From Saccharopolyspora_D taberi (lineage in GTDB: Bacteria > Actinomycetota > Actinomycetes > Mycobacteriales > Pseudonocardiaceae): a stretch of DNA of 64,000 nucleotides. The translations under genes were made by a program, and so were the position numbers. The stretch spans positions 248,001 through 312,000 of the forward strand of contig NZ_BAAAUX010000011.1 of assembly GCF_039534165.1 (NCBI RefSeq). The letters run 5' to 3'. The notes beneath the pieces were generated by a model. That model saw nothing but the letters and a program-made list of their open reading frames with translations, made no database searches and was not told the origin of the DNA. Below are positions 42,149 through 53,277 of the stretch, one piece after another. Each line of letters opens with the position of its first letter. Position 1 is the first letter of the stretch.

Positions 42149-43297
42149 ATGGCGCTCAACGCAGACGAGCAGCAGATCGTCGCTCTGGTCAGGGAATTCG
42201 TCGACGAACGGGTACGCCCGCGGGTACGGGAGTTCGAAGAAGACGACCTCTACCCTGCCGAGTTCATCGACGAGATGAAGGAACTCGGGTTCTTCGGGCT
42301 GCTCGCGCCGACCGAACACGGCGGGGTCGACGTCAGCACCGCCTGCTTCGCGCGCGTCACCGAGGAACTCGCGCGCGGCTGGATGAGCCTCGCAGGCGCC
42401 ATCGGCGGGCACTCCGTGATCACCTACCTCATCAAGACCTTCGGCACCCCGGAGCAGCGCGAGCGCTACCTGCCCAAGATGGCCGATGGCAGCATCCGGG
42501 CCACGATGGCGCTGACCGAACCCGGCGGCGGCAGCGACCTGCAAGCCATGCGCACCCACGCCACACCTCATGGGGACGGGTGGTCGATCACCGGGTCCAA
42601 GACGTGGATCTCCAACGCCGTCCACTCCGGTCTCATCGGCCTGCTGTGCCTCACCGACCGCGACGCCGAACCCGCCCACCGCGGCATGAGCGTGCTCCTA
42701 GTCGAACCCGGCCACGGGCTGACCATCTCCAGGAAGCTCCCCAAGCTCGGCTACCGCGGCGTCGAAGCCTGCGAGCTGGTCTTCGACCAGATGCCCGTCC
42801 CCCAGGACGCCGTGCTCGGCGGAACGCCGAACCAGGGCTGGGCGCACATGATGCGCGGCCTGGAAGTCGGCCGGATCCAGGTCGCCTCCCGCGCCCTCGG
42901 CGTCGGCCAGGCCGCACTCGACACCGCCGTGCGCTACGCCCAGGAACGCGAATCGTTCGGCAAACCGATCTGGAAACACCAGTCGGTCGGCAACCTGCTC
43001 GCCGACATGGCCACGAAGATGCGCGCGGCCCGGCTGCTGACTCTCGACGCCGCCGAGAAGCTGGACGCCGGGGAGCGGGCCGACATGGAAGCCGGAATGG
43101 CCAAGCTGTTCGCCTCCGAAACCGCCATGCAGGTCGCCCTCGACGCGATCCGCGTGCACGGCGGTTACGGCTACTCCAAGGAATACGACGTCGAACGCTA
43201 CTTCCGCGACGCCCCACTGATGATCGTCGGCGAGGGCACCAACGAGATCCAACGCAACGTCATCGCCGCGCAACTCATCGCCCGCAACAAGATCTGA
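42149..43297 (+). CDS. Acyl-CoA dehydrogenase
   Basis: A 382-residue FAD enzyme. It has the LTEPGGGSDLQAMRT flavin/substrate segment (about 122-136), SKTWISNA, and the C-terminal GYSKEYDVERYFRDAP and GEGTNEIQRN blocks; the EGT glutamate is the likely catalytic base. It introduces the alpha,beta double bond in acyl-CoA thioesters. The chain specificity is not evident. It follows the NACHT gene by 30 bp, which may be chance. A fatty-acid or branched-chain catabolic role is typical. Confidence 0.92.
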   Translation: MALNADEQQIVALVREFVDERVRPRVREFEEDDLYPAEFIDEMKELGFFGLLAPTEHGGVDVSTACFARVTEELARGWMSLAGAIGGHSVITYLIKTFGTPEQRERYLPKMADGSIRATMALTEPGGGSDLQAMRTHATPHGDGWSITGSKTWISNAVHSGLIGLLCLTDRDAEPAHRGMSVLLVEPGHGLTISRKLPKLGYRGVEACELVFDQMPVPQDAVLGGTPNQGWAHMMRGLEVGRIQVASRALGVGQAALDTAVRYAQERESFGKPIWKHQSVGNLLADMATKMRAARLLTLDAAEKLDAGERADMEAGMAKLFASETAMQVALDAIRVHGGYGYSKEYDVERYFRDAPLMIVGEGTNEIQRNVIAAQLIARNKI

Positions 43298-43444
43298 CCA
43301 CTGAGGAGCAACGAGGACCTGGCCGTACGAACTCATGCGTTTGGCCGACATGCAGCGCACCGTGTCGGGTGGACAATCCTTCCGCCGTTCGTTTGCCGGC
43401 TGATCCCCCACGGTGAGTTCACCGACGAGCACCGAGGAGTCCTC

Positions 43445-44413
43445 TTGAGCACGATCACCGCACTCGCGGTCACGCCGCAGCACACCTGGGAGCCGGTCCG
43501 CGTCGAGTCGCCGAGCCCGGGGCCCGGGCAGGTGCTGATCCGGGCAGTCGCGTTCGCGCTGAACAACGGCGACGTCCGCGCGCTGGACCAGGGGCCGGGC
43601 GACACCGCCGAGCCGCTGGTCGCGGGCCACGAGGTGGCCGGGACCATCACCGCCGTGGGCGCCGGGGTCGACGCGGCGCGCGTGGGTTCGCGCGTCATGG
43701 CCACCACCTCGCGCGCCTTCGCCGAGTACGCGGTGGCGCAGAGCGACCTGGCGCTACCGATCCCGGACGGTCTGGAGGTCCATGAAGGCGTCACGCTCCC
43801 CGTCGCGCTGCTCACCGAGTACGGCGCGCTCAGCGCCGGCCGTCTCGCCGCCGGGCAGACCGTGCTCGTCACGGGAGCCACGTCCGCCATCGGGCTGGTC
43901 GGCGTCCAGCTGGCGCGGGTGCTCGGCGCGAGCCGCGTTCTGGCGACGACGCGTTCGCCCGGCAAGGCGGACCTGCTGACCGGGCTCGGCGCCGACCAGG
44001 TCATCGTGACCTCCGCCGAACCGCTCACCAAGACCGTGCTCGCGGCGACCGGCGGCATCGGCGTGGACCTCGCGGTGGACCACGTGGCGGGCCAGACCTT
44101 CGCGGAAGTCCTGCCCGCCACCCGCATCGACGGCCAGGTGGTGCAGGTGGGTCGCCTCGGCGGGGCCGCGGCGACCATCAACGTCGACGACCTGTCGTAC
44201 CGCCACCTCACCGTGCGCGGCGTCTCCTACGGCCGCTCCGAAGTGCTCTCCCGCCTGCTCGGCGAAGCCTACGAAGCGATGCTGCCCGCCCTCCGGGATG
44301 GCGAGCTTCGACCGGTGGTCGACCAGGTTTTCCCCTTCGACCGCGCGAACGAAGCCGCGCAGCGCGTCCGGAGCGGGGCGGCTCGCGGCAAGGTCGTCCT
44401 GGCGCTGTCGTGA
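43445..44413 (+). CDS. MDR-superfamily NAD(P)H:quinone oxidoreductase-like protein
   Basis: A 322-residue medium-chain dehydrogenase/reductase. The N-terminal GroES-like domain (VAGHEVAGTITAVGAGV) is followed by a Rossmann domain with VLVTGATSAIGLVGVQLARVLGA (about 140-162). The structural and catalytic zinc cysteines of alcohol dehydrogenases are absent, which points to the zeta-crystallin/quinone reductase branch. GAGGAG lies 6 bp before a TTG start, and the fold begins there. It is convergent with the HelD gene. Substrate unknown. Confidence 0.85.
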   Translation: MSTITALAVTPQHTWEPVRVESPSPGPGQVLIRAVAFALNNGDVRALDQGPGDTAEPLVAGHEVAGTITAVGAGVDAARVGSRVMATTSRAFAEYAVAQSDLALPIPDGLEVHEGVTLPVALLTEYGALSAGRLAAGQTVLVTGATSAIGLVGVQLARVLGASRVLATTRSPGKADLLTGLGADQVIVTSAEPLTKTVLAATGGIGVDLAVDHVAGQTFAEVLPATRIDGQVVQVGRLGGAAATINVDDLSYRHLTVRGVSYGRSEVLSRLLGEAYEAMLPALRDGELRPVVDQVFPFDRANEAAQRVRSGAARGKVVLALS

Positions 44414-44506
44414 CCGGTCCAGGTGCGCTAAAAGCCAGGCAGCCGAGCAGGGTTCCCGCCACGGCGACGAAGAAACCCGACGCCGGAAGGCGGCCTGCCC
44501 CGGGTT

Positions 44507-44540
44507 CCGGAACCGGCCGCGGCCGACCCCGGTTCCGGGG
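44507..44540. terminator. Possible bidirectional terminator
   Basis: CCGGAACCGG (44507-44516) pairs with CCGGTTCCGG (44529-44538) between two convergent genes. The whole stretch from about 44498 to 44550 is extremely GC-rich and has alternative self-complementary pairings, so the exact stem is uncertain. Confidence 0.5.
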
Positions 44541-44554
44541 CCGGCCGCGCGGTG

Positions 44555-46732
44555 CTACGCCGTCCCGGCTTCGACGAGCCCGGCCAGCGCCTTCGGCAGC
44601 GGGCCCCGGTGCAGGACGCCGAGGCGCTGGGTGGCGCGGGTCAGGGCGACGTAGAGCTCGGCCGCTCCGCGCGGGCCGTCGGCGAGGATCTCGTCCGGAT
44701 CCACGACCAGGACGGCGTCGAACTCCAGCCCCTTGGTCTCCGAAGCCGCCACCGCGCCCGGCACTCCCGGCGGTCCGATCACCACGCTGGTGCCTTCGCG
44801 ACCGGCCTCCGCCCGCCTGAATTCCTCGATCGCAGCGGGCAGTTCGTCCTCGGTGACCTGCCTGGACCACGGCTGGACGCCGCACGCGCGGACCGAGTCC
44901 GGCGGCTGGACCGCGGGGGCGAACTCGGCGAGCAGCGCGGCGGCGACCGTCATGATCTCCGACGGGGTGCGGTAGTTCACCGACAGCGACCGGTACACCC
45001 AGCGGCCGGGCACGTACGGCTCCAGCATCGCGCCCCACGACCTCGCTCCGGCCTCCGACCGGCGCTGGGCGAGATCGCCGACCACGGTGAACGACCGCGC
45101 CGGGCAGCGCCGCATCAGCACCCGCCAGTCCATTTCGGACAGTTCCTGCGCCTCGTCGACCACGACGTGCCGGTAGGTCCAGTCCCGGTCCGCCGCGGCG
45201 CGTTCGACGAGTTCGCGGGTGTCGTGCTCGACGAAGCGGTCCGCCAGGTCCTCGGCGTCGACGAGGTCCTGGGCGAGCAGGTGGTCCTCGTCGTCCATGA
45301 GGTCGTGGCGTTCCATCTGGAGGATTTCCAGCACTCCCTCGGCGTACTCGGCCTCCTCCGCGCGCTCCCGGTCGGCGGTGCGGTCGGCCGCCTTGTCCTG
45401 GCCCAGCAGGTCGGCCAGCTCGTCGAGCAGCGGCACGTCCGACACCGTCCAGGCGTCCCCCTGCGTGCGCAGCAGCGCCTCGTCGGCACCGGCGGCCCGC
45501 AGCCGCTCGCGGGATTCGTACAGCGGCCCCAACAGGGTTTCCGGCGTCAGGACCGGCCAGAGCTCGTCGAGCGCCGCGATGAACTGGTCGGACTCGGCGA
45601 GGTCCTCGTGCACGTCCACCCGCAGGTCCTCCCACGCCTCGCGGTTCTCGCGCGTCAGCCATCCCCGGCCGATCCGCGCCACGGCCCGCTCGGTGAGCAC
45701 GTAGGTGACGATCTCGCGGAACACCGCGCGGGCCTCGTTGTGCGGCAACCCGCTGTCCCGCGCCTCCTGCCTGGCCCACTCCGCGGTCTCGGCGTCGATC
45801 CGCACCGTGACGTCGGAAAGCTCGACCGGCAGCGGGTTCTCCGGCAGCCGCTGCCGGTCGGCGACCGCCGCCGCGAGCACGTCGAGGATCTTCAGCGATC
45901 CCTTGATCCGCGCGACTTCCGGGGTGTCCTCGGCGGTGACGCGCAGCCTCGGCACCAGGTCGCCAGTGGTCATGAACACGACATCGGACTCGCCCAGCGA
46001 CGGCAGGACGCGGCCGATGTGGTTCAGGAAAGCCGGATTCGGCCCGACGACGAGCACGCCGTGGCGTTCCATCCGCTCCCGCTGGGTGTAGAGCAGGTAC
46101 GCGACGCGGTGCAGCGCCACGACGGTCTTGCCGGTGCCCGGGCCGCCCTCGATCACCAGGACGCCCGGGTGCGCGTGCCGGATGATCTCGTCCTGCTCGG
46201 CCTGGATCGTGGCCACGATGTCGCGCATCCCCTCGCCGCGCGGCGCGTTGACCGCCGCGAGCAGGGCGGCGTCACCGCGCGCGTCCTCACCGGGACGGCC
46301 GAACTCCTCGTCGGTGAAGTCGACCACGCGGCGCCCGCTGGTGTGGAACTGGCGGCGCCGCCGCATGTTCTCCGGGGACGCGGCGGTGGCGACGTAGAAC
46401 GCGCGCGCCGCGGGCGCCCGCCAGTCGAGCAGCACCGGCTCGTACTCGTTCTCCTCGTCGAAAAGCCCGATCCGGCCGATGTAGGAACGCTCGCCCGTGA
46501 TCGCGTCCAACCGGCCGAAGCACAGCCCGTTGTCCGCCACGTCGAGCCGCTTCACCTCCTTGGCCCGGGCGCGCACCTCGACGTCGCGCTCCATGGGGGT
46601 CGCGCCGTCTCCCCGCAGCGCCGCGCGGTATTCCCCCTTCGCCCGCGCGCGTTCGGCGTCGAGCCGCGCGTAGAGCCCGGCCACGTGGTCCCGCTCGGAC
46701 CGCAGTTCCTCTTCGTACCCCTGGCTTGACAC
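44555..46732 (-). CDS. helD: HelD-like superfamily 1 helicase (RNA polymerase recycling factor)
   Basis: A 725-residue UvrD/Rep-related protein. Walker A is VIEGGPGTGKTVVALHR (about 215-230) and Walker B is VVVDEAQELSEMDW. The C-terminal motif ELYVALTRATQRLGVLH is also present. The N-terminal ~150 residues are a charged coiled coil (EEELRSERDHVAGLYARLD) followed by the HelD-specific VLLDWRAPAARAFY. Actinobacterial HelD/HelR frees stalled RNA polymerase and can give rifampicin tolerance. It starts at GTG 46732 with GAGGGGC upstream. The sequence before it holds repeats and a possible leader peptide. Confidence 0.88.
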   Translation of the reverse strand: MSSQGYEEELRSERDHVAGLYARLDAERARAKGEYRAALRGDGATPMERDVEVRARAKEVKRLDVADNGLCFGRLDAITGERSYIGRIGLFDEENEYEPVLLDWRAPAARAFYVATAASPENMRRRRQFHTSGRRVVDFTDEEFGRPGEDARGDAALLAAVNAPRGEGMRDIVATIQAEQDEIIRHAHPGVLVIEGGPGTGKTVVALHRVAYLLYTQRERMERHGVLVVGPNPAFLNHIGRVLPSLGESDVVFMTTGDLVPRLRVTAEDTPEVARIKGSLKILDVLAAAVADRQRLPENPLPVELSDVTVRIDAETAEWARQEARDSGLPHNEARAVFREIVTYVLTERAVARIGRGWLTRENREAWEDLRVDVHEDLAESDQFIAALDELWPVLTPETLLGPLYESRERLRAAGADEALLRTQGDAWTVSDVPLLDELADLLGQDKAADRTADRERAEEAEYAEGVLEILQMERHDLMDDEDHLLAQDLVDAEDLADRFVEHDTRELVERAAADRDWTYRHVVVDEAQELSEMDWRVLMRRCPARSFTVVGDLAQRRSEAGARSWGAMLEPYVPGRWVYRSLSVNYRTPSEIMTVAAALLAEFAPAVQPPDSVRACGVQPWSRQVTEDELPAAIEEFRRAEAGREGTSVVIGPPGVPGAVAASETKGLEFDAVLVVDPDEILADGPRGAAELYVALTRATQRLGVLHRGPLPKALAGLVEAGTA

Positions 46733-46781
46733 ATGCCCCTCACAGCGGCTATTCTGATCCCAGATTCGGCGGATTCTCCTG

Positions 46782-46811
46782 CTATTGCTGGGGAACACGC
46801 CGATTTTTCAT
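46782..46811 (-). CDS. Possible 9-residue leader peptide upstream of helD
   Basis: The tiny frame MKNRRVPQQ has a near-ideal ribosome site (AGGAGG, ending 7 bp before the ATG). It ends 49 bp before the HelD start. A well-placed Shine-Dalgarno with so short a frame suggests a leader that senses translation or antibiotics. It could equally be chance, since a longer out-of-frame reading also crosses here. Confidence 0.35.
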   Translation of the reverse strand: MKNRRVPQQ

Positions 46812-46821
46812 TCTCCACCTC

Positions 46822-46847
46822 CTGTCAAATCCGGGCTGTCAAATCCG
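46822..46847. repeat. Tandem 12-bp direct repeat upstream of helD
   Basis: CTGTCAAATCCG occurs at 46822-46833 and 46836-46847, a 14-bp period. On the minus strand each copy reads CGGATTTGACAG and holds a TTGACA hexamer. The downstream copy ends at the leader-peptide ribosome site. It may be a duplicated -35-like element or a regulator site. Confidence 0.5.
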
Positions 46848-46938
46848 ACTCGTCGTCGCGCGGTGAAACGCCGCGTGCCCCCGCCGGATCGGGCGGGGGC
46901 ACGCGTTGTTCGCAGATCAGGACCTGGCCGGGTTCCGG

Positions 46939-48452
<1,514 letters not shown>

Positions 48453-48456
<4 letters not shown>

Positions 48457-50318
48457 AGGTGGTGGCGCTGTCCGCGCGCCTGGTCCTCGTAGCGCTTGCG
48501 CGCGAGCCGGGTGCTTTCACGGGTGGAGATCTCGGCCACCGGCACGTCCCACCACGCCTCCGGTGGCAGCTGCGCCTTGGCCGGGTCGGTTTCGACGTAG
48601 ACCGCGGTCGGGTGCTCGGCTTCGCGGGCGGTGCGCAGCGCAGCGCGCAATTCGTCCACAGTGGATGCGCGTAGGACCCGCATGCCGAGGCTTTCCGCGT
48701 TCGCCGCCAGGTCCACCGGCAGCGGTTCGCCGGTGAAGGTGCCGTCGGTGTCGCGGTAGCGGTAGGCGGTGCCGAAACGCTCGCCGCCCACCTTCTCGGA
48801 CAGCCCGCCGATCGAGGCGTAGCCGTGGTTCTGCACCAGCACCAGGTTGATCTTGATGCCTTCCTGCACGGCGGTGACCAGCTCGGTCGGCATCATCAGG
48901 TACGTCCCGTCGCCGACGAGCGCGAACACCTCGCGGGACGGATCGGCCAGCCGGGCGCCGATCGCGGCCGGGATCTCGTAGCCCATGCAGGAGAACCCGT
49001 ACTCGACGTGGTACTGCCGGGGTTCCTTGGCCCGCCACAGCTTGTTCAGGTCCTCCGGCATCGAGCCCGCCGCGTTGACCACCACGTCGCGGTCCTCAAG
49101 GACCTCGTCGAGGACGCCGAGGACCTCGGCCTGCCCGGGCCGTTCGCCGCCGGTCGCGGCGCGCGTGGTCCGGTCGACGACATCGGCCCACTTCCGGGCG
49201 CCCGCGCGGTATTCCGCCACGTACTCCTCGGCCACCCGATGCCCGCCGAGCGCTTCGGCCAGCTGTTCCAGGGCGATCCGCGCATCGCCGATCACCGGGG
49301 CCGCCGCCTGCTTGTGGGCGTCCAGCGAGGTGATGTTGATGTTGACGAACCGCACGTCCGGGTTGGCGAACAGGGTCCGCGACGCCGTGGTGAAGTCGGA
49401 GTAGCGGGTGCCGATGCCGATGATCAGGTCCGCCTGCCGAGCCACGTCGTCGGAGGCCGAGGTGCCGGTGTGCCCGATGGAACCCAGCTCGCAGGGGTGG
49501 TCGAAGCGCAGCGAGCCGCGCCCGGCCTGCGTTTCCGACACCGGGATCCCGGTGCTGTCGGCCAGCGCCCGCAGCGCGTCCTCCGCGCCGCTGTGGTGGA
49601 CCCCGCCGCCCGCGATGATCAGCGGCCGCTCCGCCGCCCGGATCGCCGCCGCCGCGTCGGCGACCGACCGCGGGTCCGGCACCGGCCGGTGCACCCGCCA
49701 GACGCGCTCGGCGAAGAACTCCTCCGGCCAGTCGTGGGCCTCGGCCTGCACGTCCTGCGGCAGCGCGAGCGTCACCGCGCCGGTCTCGACCGGGTCGGTG
49801 AGCACCCGCATCGCGTCCAGCGCCGAGGGGATCAGCATCTCCGGCCGCCAGATCCGGTCGAAGTAGCGCGAGACCGGCCGCAGGCAGTCGTTGACCGAGA
49901 CGTCCCGCGCGTGCGGCACCTCCAGCTGCTGGAGCACCGGGTCCGCGGGCCGGGTGGCGAACACGTCGCCGGGCAGCAGCAGGACCGGCAGGTGGTTCAC
50001 GGTGGCGAGCGCCGCGCCGGTGACCAGGTTCGTGGCGCCGGGCCCGATGGAGGTCGTGCAGGCGTAGGTCGACATCCGGTTGCGCTGGCGGGCGAAACCC
50101 ACCGCCGCGTGCACCATCGCCTGCTCGTTGCGGCCCTGCAGGTAGGGCATGCGGTCCTCGTGCTCCAGCAACGCCTGCCCGATGCCGGCGACGTTGCCGT
50201 GCCCGAAGATGCCCCAGCAGCCCGCGATCAGCCGCTGCCGGTCGCCGTCGCGTTCGGTGTGCTGGTTGGCCAGGAACAGGACCAGGGCCTGGGCGACGGT
50301 CAGCCTGCGGGTGGTCAT
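48453..50318 (-). CDS. iolD: 3D-(3,5/4)-trihydroxycyclohexane-1,2-dione hydrolase
   Basis: A 621-residue thiamine-diphosphate enzyme. The N-terminal pyrimidine-binding domain has CWGIFGHGNVAGIGQAL (IolD-typical). GIGTRYSDFTTAS lies in the central domain. The C-terminal cofactor motif is GDGTYLMMPTELV followed by VQNHGYASIGGLSE. It opens the inositol-derived ring, giving 5-deoxyglucuronate. Stop and start codons overlap those of iolA and iolB by 4 bp. The upstream in-frame extension belongs to other genes and is ignored. Confidence 0.95.
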
Positions 50319-51235
50319 CGGCCCTCCACTGTGTCTTGCGGGACACCCGCACCCGGGTCTGCCGGCGCCGTGTAAAGCGGCAGCCGCGGGTCGACGGGCT
50401 GGTCGGCCCAGGTGTCCCTGACCCACGCGTGCGCGGGGTCGTCGCAGATCAGCCAAGCCCGCTCCGGCGAGGGACCGGCCATCACGTTCAGGTAGTACAT
50501 GTCGTAACCGGGCACCGCCATCGACGGGCCGTGCCAGCCGTCCGGGATCAGCACCACGTCCCCGCTGCGGACCTCGGCGAGCACGTCGGTCTCGCGGTCC
50601 GGGCCGGACGGGTACACCCGCTGGTAGCCGACGCCGGGTGTGCCGTGCGCGGCGGAGAGCTCGAAGTAGTAGATCTCCTCCAGGCGCGACTCGCCCTCGC
50701 GCTCCTCGTCGTGCTTGTGCGGCGGGAAGGACGACCAGTTCCCGGCCGGGGTCAGCACCTCCACAGCGATCAGCCGGTCGGCCTCGAACACCCCCGCCGC
50801 GCCGAAGTTGTTGACCTGGCGGCTGGCCTGCCCGGCGCCGCGCAGCTCGACCGGCACGCCCGAGGCCGGGCCGTAGCGCGCGGGCAGCCGGTTCTCGCAC
50901 CGGGCTCCGGTCAGCGCGAACCGGCCGCCGGCCTCGCTGCTGATCCGCACCTGCGCATCCCTTGGCACGTAGGCGAAATCGCTCACGCCGTCGAACACGC
51001 TCTTGCGCCCGGCGAGTTCGAACGCCTCGCCGTCGCAGACCACCGTGCAGCTGCCCGCCAGCGGCAGCACGATCCACTCGCTCTCGCCGGTGGCCAGCTC
51101 GTGCCGCCCGCCCGCTCCGAGTTCGAGCACCCGCAGCGACGAGTAGCCCCAGCCCGCCGACTCCGGGTCCACGTACGTGGAGTAGTCACCGCGCGCCGCC
51201 GTGCCGGCGGGATGGTGGAAACGCTTGTCAGTCAA
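50315..51235 (-). CDS. iolB: 5-deoxy-glucuronate isomerase
   Basis: A 306-residue bicupin. The metal-binding segment SFPPHKHDEEREGESRLEEIYYF holds two His and a Glu, and a later PDGWHGPSMAVPGYDMYYLN holds the last His. IolB converts 5-deoxy-D-glucuronate to 2-deoxy-5-keto-D-gluconate. The start is a TTG with GGAGG 7 bp upstream, and no suitable ATG or GTG precedes the fold. It lies 53 bp after the aldolase stop. Confidence 0.93.
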   Translation of the reverse strand: MTDKRFHHPAGTAARGDYSTYVDPESAGWGYSSLRVLELGAGGRHELATGESEWIVLPLAGSCTVVCDGEAFELAGRKSVFDGVSDFAYVPRDAQVRISSEAGGRFALTGARCENRLPARYGPASGVPVELRGAGQASRQVNNFGAAGVFEADRLIAVEVLTPAGNWSSFPPHKHDEEREGESRLEEIYYFELSAAHGTPGVGYQRVYPSGPDRETDVLAEVRSGDVVLIPDGWHGPSMAVPGYDMYYLNVMAGPSPERAWLICDDPAHAWVRDTWADQPVDPRLPLYTAPADPGAGVPQDTVEGR

Positions 51236-51288
51236 CGCTGATCCTCCAAGCTCTCGGGGTGCGGGGGTCCCCGCCGTCACCGGGGCCG

Positions 51289-52170
51289 TCACAACAGACC
51301 CACCGCGGCGTCGACGGCGCCCGCGACGTCGTCGTCGTGCGGGTACAGCAGCGTGCGGCCGACGACGAGGCCGCGCACGTTGGGCAGCTGCAGCGCCTTG
51401 TGCCAGCGCTCGCGGGTCGCGTCGGGGTCGGCCGACACCTCCCCGCCGAGCAGGACCGTGGGCAGCGTCGTGGTCTCCAGGGCGCGGCCGATCTGGTCGA
51501 TGTCGTCGACCACCGGCACCTTCAGCCAGGTGTGCGCCGAGGTGCCGCCGAGCCCGGAGCCGATCGCGATGGAGCGCGCGACCGCCTCCACCGACAGGTC
51601 GTTGCGCACCCTGCCGTCGACGCGGTGCGAGATGAACGGCTCGACCATGGCCATCAGGCCGCGCTCGGCCAGCTCGTTGACCGCGTTCGCCGCGCCGTGC
51701 ATGGTGTTCAGCGATCCGGGGTCGGTGACGTCCAGGCGCAGCAACAGCTTCCCGGCGTCGAACCGCAGCCGCTCGATGTCGGCCGCGCGGTGCCCGGTGA
51801 ACCGGTCGTCCAGTTCGAAGGACGCACCGGCCAGGCCGCCGCGGTTCATCGACCCGATGACGACCTTGTTCTCCAGCGCGCCCAGCAGCAGGAGGTCTTC
51901 GAGGATGTCGGCGGTGCCGAGCACGCCGTCGACGCCCGGCCGGTCCAGCGCGACGCACAGCCGCTCCAGCAGATCGGCGCGGTTGGCCATCGCCAGCGGG
52001 TTGGCGCCCGCGCCCAGCGCGCCGCGCGCGGGGTGGTCGGCGGCCACGATCATCAGGCGGCCGTTCTCGCCGACCAGGGGCCGCCGGGTCCGGGCCGCCG
52101 CCGCTTCCGCGATCGCCTCGGGCCGGGTGGCCCGCACCCAGGTGAGGTCGGTGATGCTCAGATCAGACAC
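51289..52170 (-). CDS. Cgl0158-family aldolase, probable 6-phospho-5-dehydro-2-deoxygluconate aldolase
   Basis: A 293-residue beta/alpha-barrel protein of the actinobacterial Cgl0158 family found inside iol clusters. Recognisable stretches are LMIVAADHPARGALGAG, NKVVIGSMNRGGLAGASFEL and the C-terminal VRGLVVGRTLLYP. The IolJ reaction cleaves the phosphorylated product of iolC to dihydroxyacetone phosphate and malonate semialdehyde. No classical iolJ is present, so this protein is the natural candidate. It overlaps iolC by 8 bp. The family assignment is firm; the reaction is inferred from context. Confidence 0.8.
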   Translation of the reverse strand: MSDLSITDLTWVRATRPEAIAEAAAARTRRPLVGENGRLMIVAADHPARGALGAGANPLAMANRADLLERLCVALDRPGVDGVLGTADILEDLLLLGALENKVVIGSMNRGGLAGASFELDDRFTGHRAADIERLRFDAGKLLLRLDVTDPGSLNTMHGAANAVNELAERGLMAMVEPFISHRVDGRVRNDLSVEAVARSIAIGSGLGGTSAHTWLKVPVVDDIDQIGRALETTTLPTVLLGGEVSADPDATRERWHKALQLPNVRGLVVGRTLLYPHDDDVAGAVDAAVGLL

Positions 52171-53146
52171 GGTGCTCGCTTTCCTCGCCGCTGGAGCGAT
52201 CGGAATTCGGGGACAGCAGGGCCTCGACCTCGTTCTCGTGCGGCATCGCCGACGAGCAGGCCAGGCGGGAGGCGACCAGCGCTCCGGCGGCGTTGGCGAA
52301 CCGCATCGTCCGGTCCAGGGGCCAGCCCAGCAGCAGGCCGTGGCACAGCGCCCCGCCGAAGGCGTCGCCCGCGCCGAGGCCGTTGACCACCTCGACCGGC
52401 ACCGGGGGCGCGACGACCTCCGCGTCGCGGGTGCGGGCGAGCACGCCCTTCGGCCCCTGCTTGACGACCGCGAGTTCCACCCCGGCCTCCAGCAGCAGCT
52501 CCGCGGCCTTCTCCGGATCGCGGCTGCCGACGGCGCGCTCGACCTCGTCGAGGTTGCCGACCGCGACCGTGACGTGCGGCAGCGCCTCCCGGTACCAGTG
52601 CCGGGCCTCGTCGTGGTCGGCCCAGAACATCGGCCGCCAGTCCAGGTCGAACACGGTGGTGCCGCGCTTCGCCCGGTGCCGCAGCGCGGCCAGCGTCGCG
52701 GCCCGGCTGGGCTCCTCGGCCAGGCCGGTGCCGGTCATCCAGAAGATGCGCGCGGCGGCGACCGCGTCGTAGTCCAGCTCGCCGGGGTGGATCTCCAGGT
52801 CCGGCGCCTTGGGCTGGCGGTAGAAGTACAGCGGGAAGTCGTCCGGGGGGAACAGCTCGCAGAACGTCACCGGCGTCGGGTACTGCTCGACCGGGCTCAC
52901 CCAGCGGTCGTCGACGCCGAAGTCCCGGAGCGCCTGGTGGACGTACTCGCCGAACGGGTCGGCCCCGGTGCGGCTGATGACCGCGCTGCGGTGGCCGAGC
53001 CGGGCGACCGCCACCGCGACGTTGGTCGCGGTGCCGCCCAGGTACTTGCCGAAGGACTCGACCTGCGGCAGCGGAACACCGGTCTGCAGCGGGTAGACGT
53101 CCACCCCGATGCGGCCCATCGTGATGACGTCGAACGGGCTGCTCAT
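52163..53146 (-). CDS. iolC: 5-dehydro-2-deoxygluconokinase
   Basis: A 327-residue PfkB/ribokinase-family kinase. It has GKYLGGTATNVAVAVARLG near residue 33 and the catalytic Asp in the anion hole GLGAGDAFGGAL near residue 260. FPLYFYRQPKAPDLEI is typical of IolC. It phosphorylates 2-deoxy-5-keto-gluconate. GGAGGT lies upstream of the ATG. It is the first gene of the iolC-aldolase-iolB-iolD-iolA operon. Confidence 0.94.
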   Translation of the reverse strand: MSSPFDVITMGRIGVDVYPLQTGVPLPQVESFGKYLGGTATNVAVAVARLGHRSAVISRTGADPFGEYVHQALRDFGVDDRWVSPVEQYPTPVTFCELFPPDDFPLYFYRQPKAPDLEIHPGELDYDAVAAARIFWMTGTGLAEEPSRAATLAALRHRAKRGTTVFDLDWRPMFWADHDEARHWYREALPHVTVAVGNLDEVERAVGSRDPEKAAELLLEAGVELAVVKQGPKGVLARTRDAEVVAPPVPVEVVNGLGAGDAFGGALCHGLLLGWPLDRTMRFANAAGALVASRLACSSAMPHENEVEALLSPNSDRSSGEESEHRV

Positions 53147-53203
53147 GCCAGAGACCTCCGGGAGATCGCGGGCCGCCGGGCGGCCGGAACGCGTGGTGGT
53201 TCC

Positions 53204-53233
53204 TGTCTACTCGGCGGCCGGAACGACTGTCAA
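53204..53233 (-). promoter_or_regulatory. Likely promoter of the iolC operon
   Basis: On the minus strand TTGACA (53228-53233) and TAGACA (53204-53209) are 18 bp apart, ending 58 bp before the iolC ATG. The -35 lies at the end of the conserved element at 53227-53255. Confidence 0.6.
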
Positions 53234-53255
53234 GACTTTGTCAGTACATACTTAC
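53227..53255 (-). promoter_or_regulatory. Conserved 29-bp iol element, copy 1
   Basis: Read on the minus strand it begins GTAAGTATGT and ends TCTTGACAG, covering the iolC -35 box. It agrees with 54315-54343 at most positions, including the spacing. A binding site for an iol regulator or a specialised sigma factor is likely. Confidence 0.6.
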
Positions 53256-53277
53256 CTAATCACGTCCGTTGGTCCTA

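Noticed and set aside
46733..46930. Rifamycin-associated element before helD
   Set aside because: I looked for the inverted GGGGCTTGC-type repeat and did not find it; only the tandem TTGACAG repeats are present.
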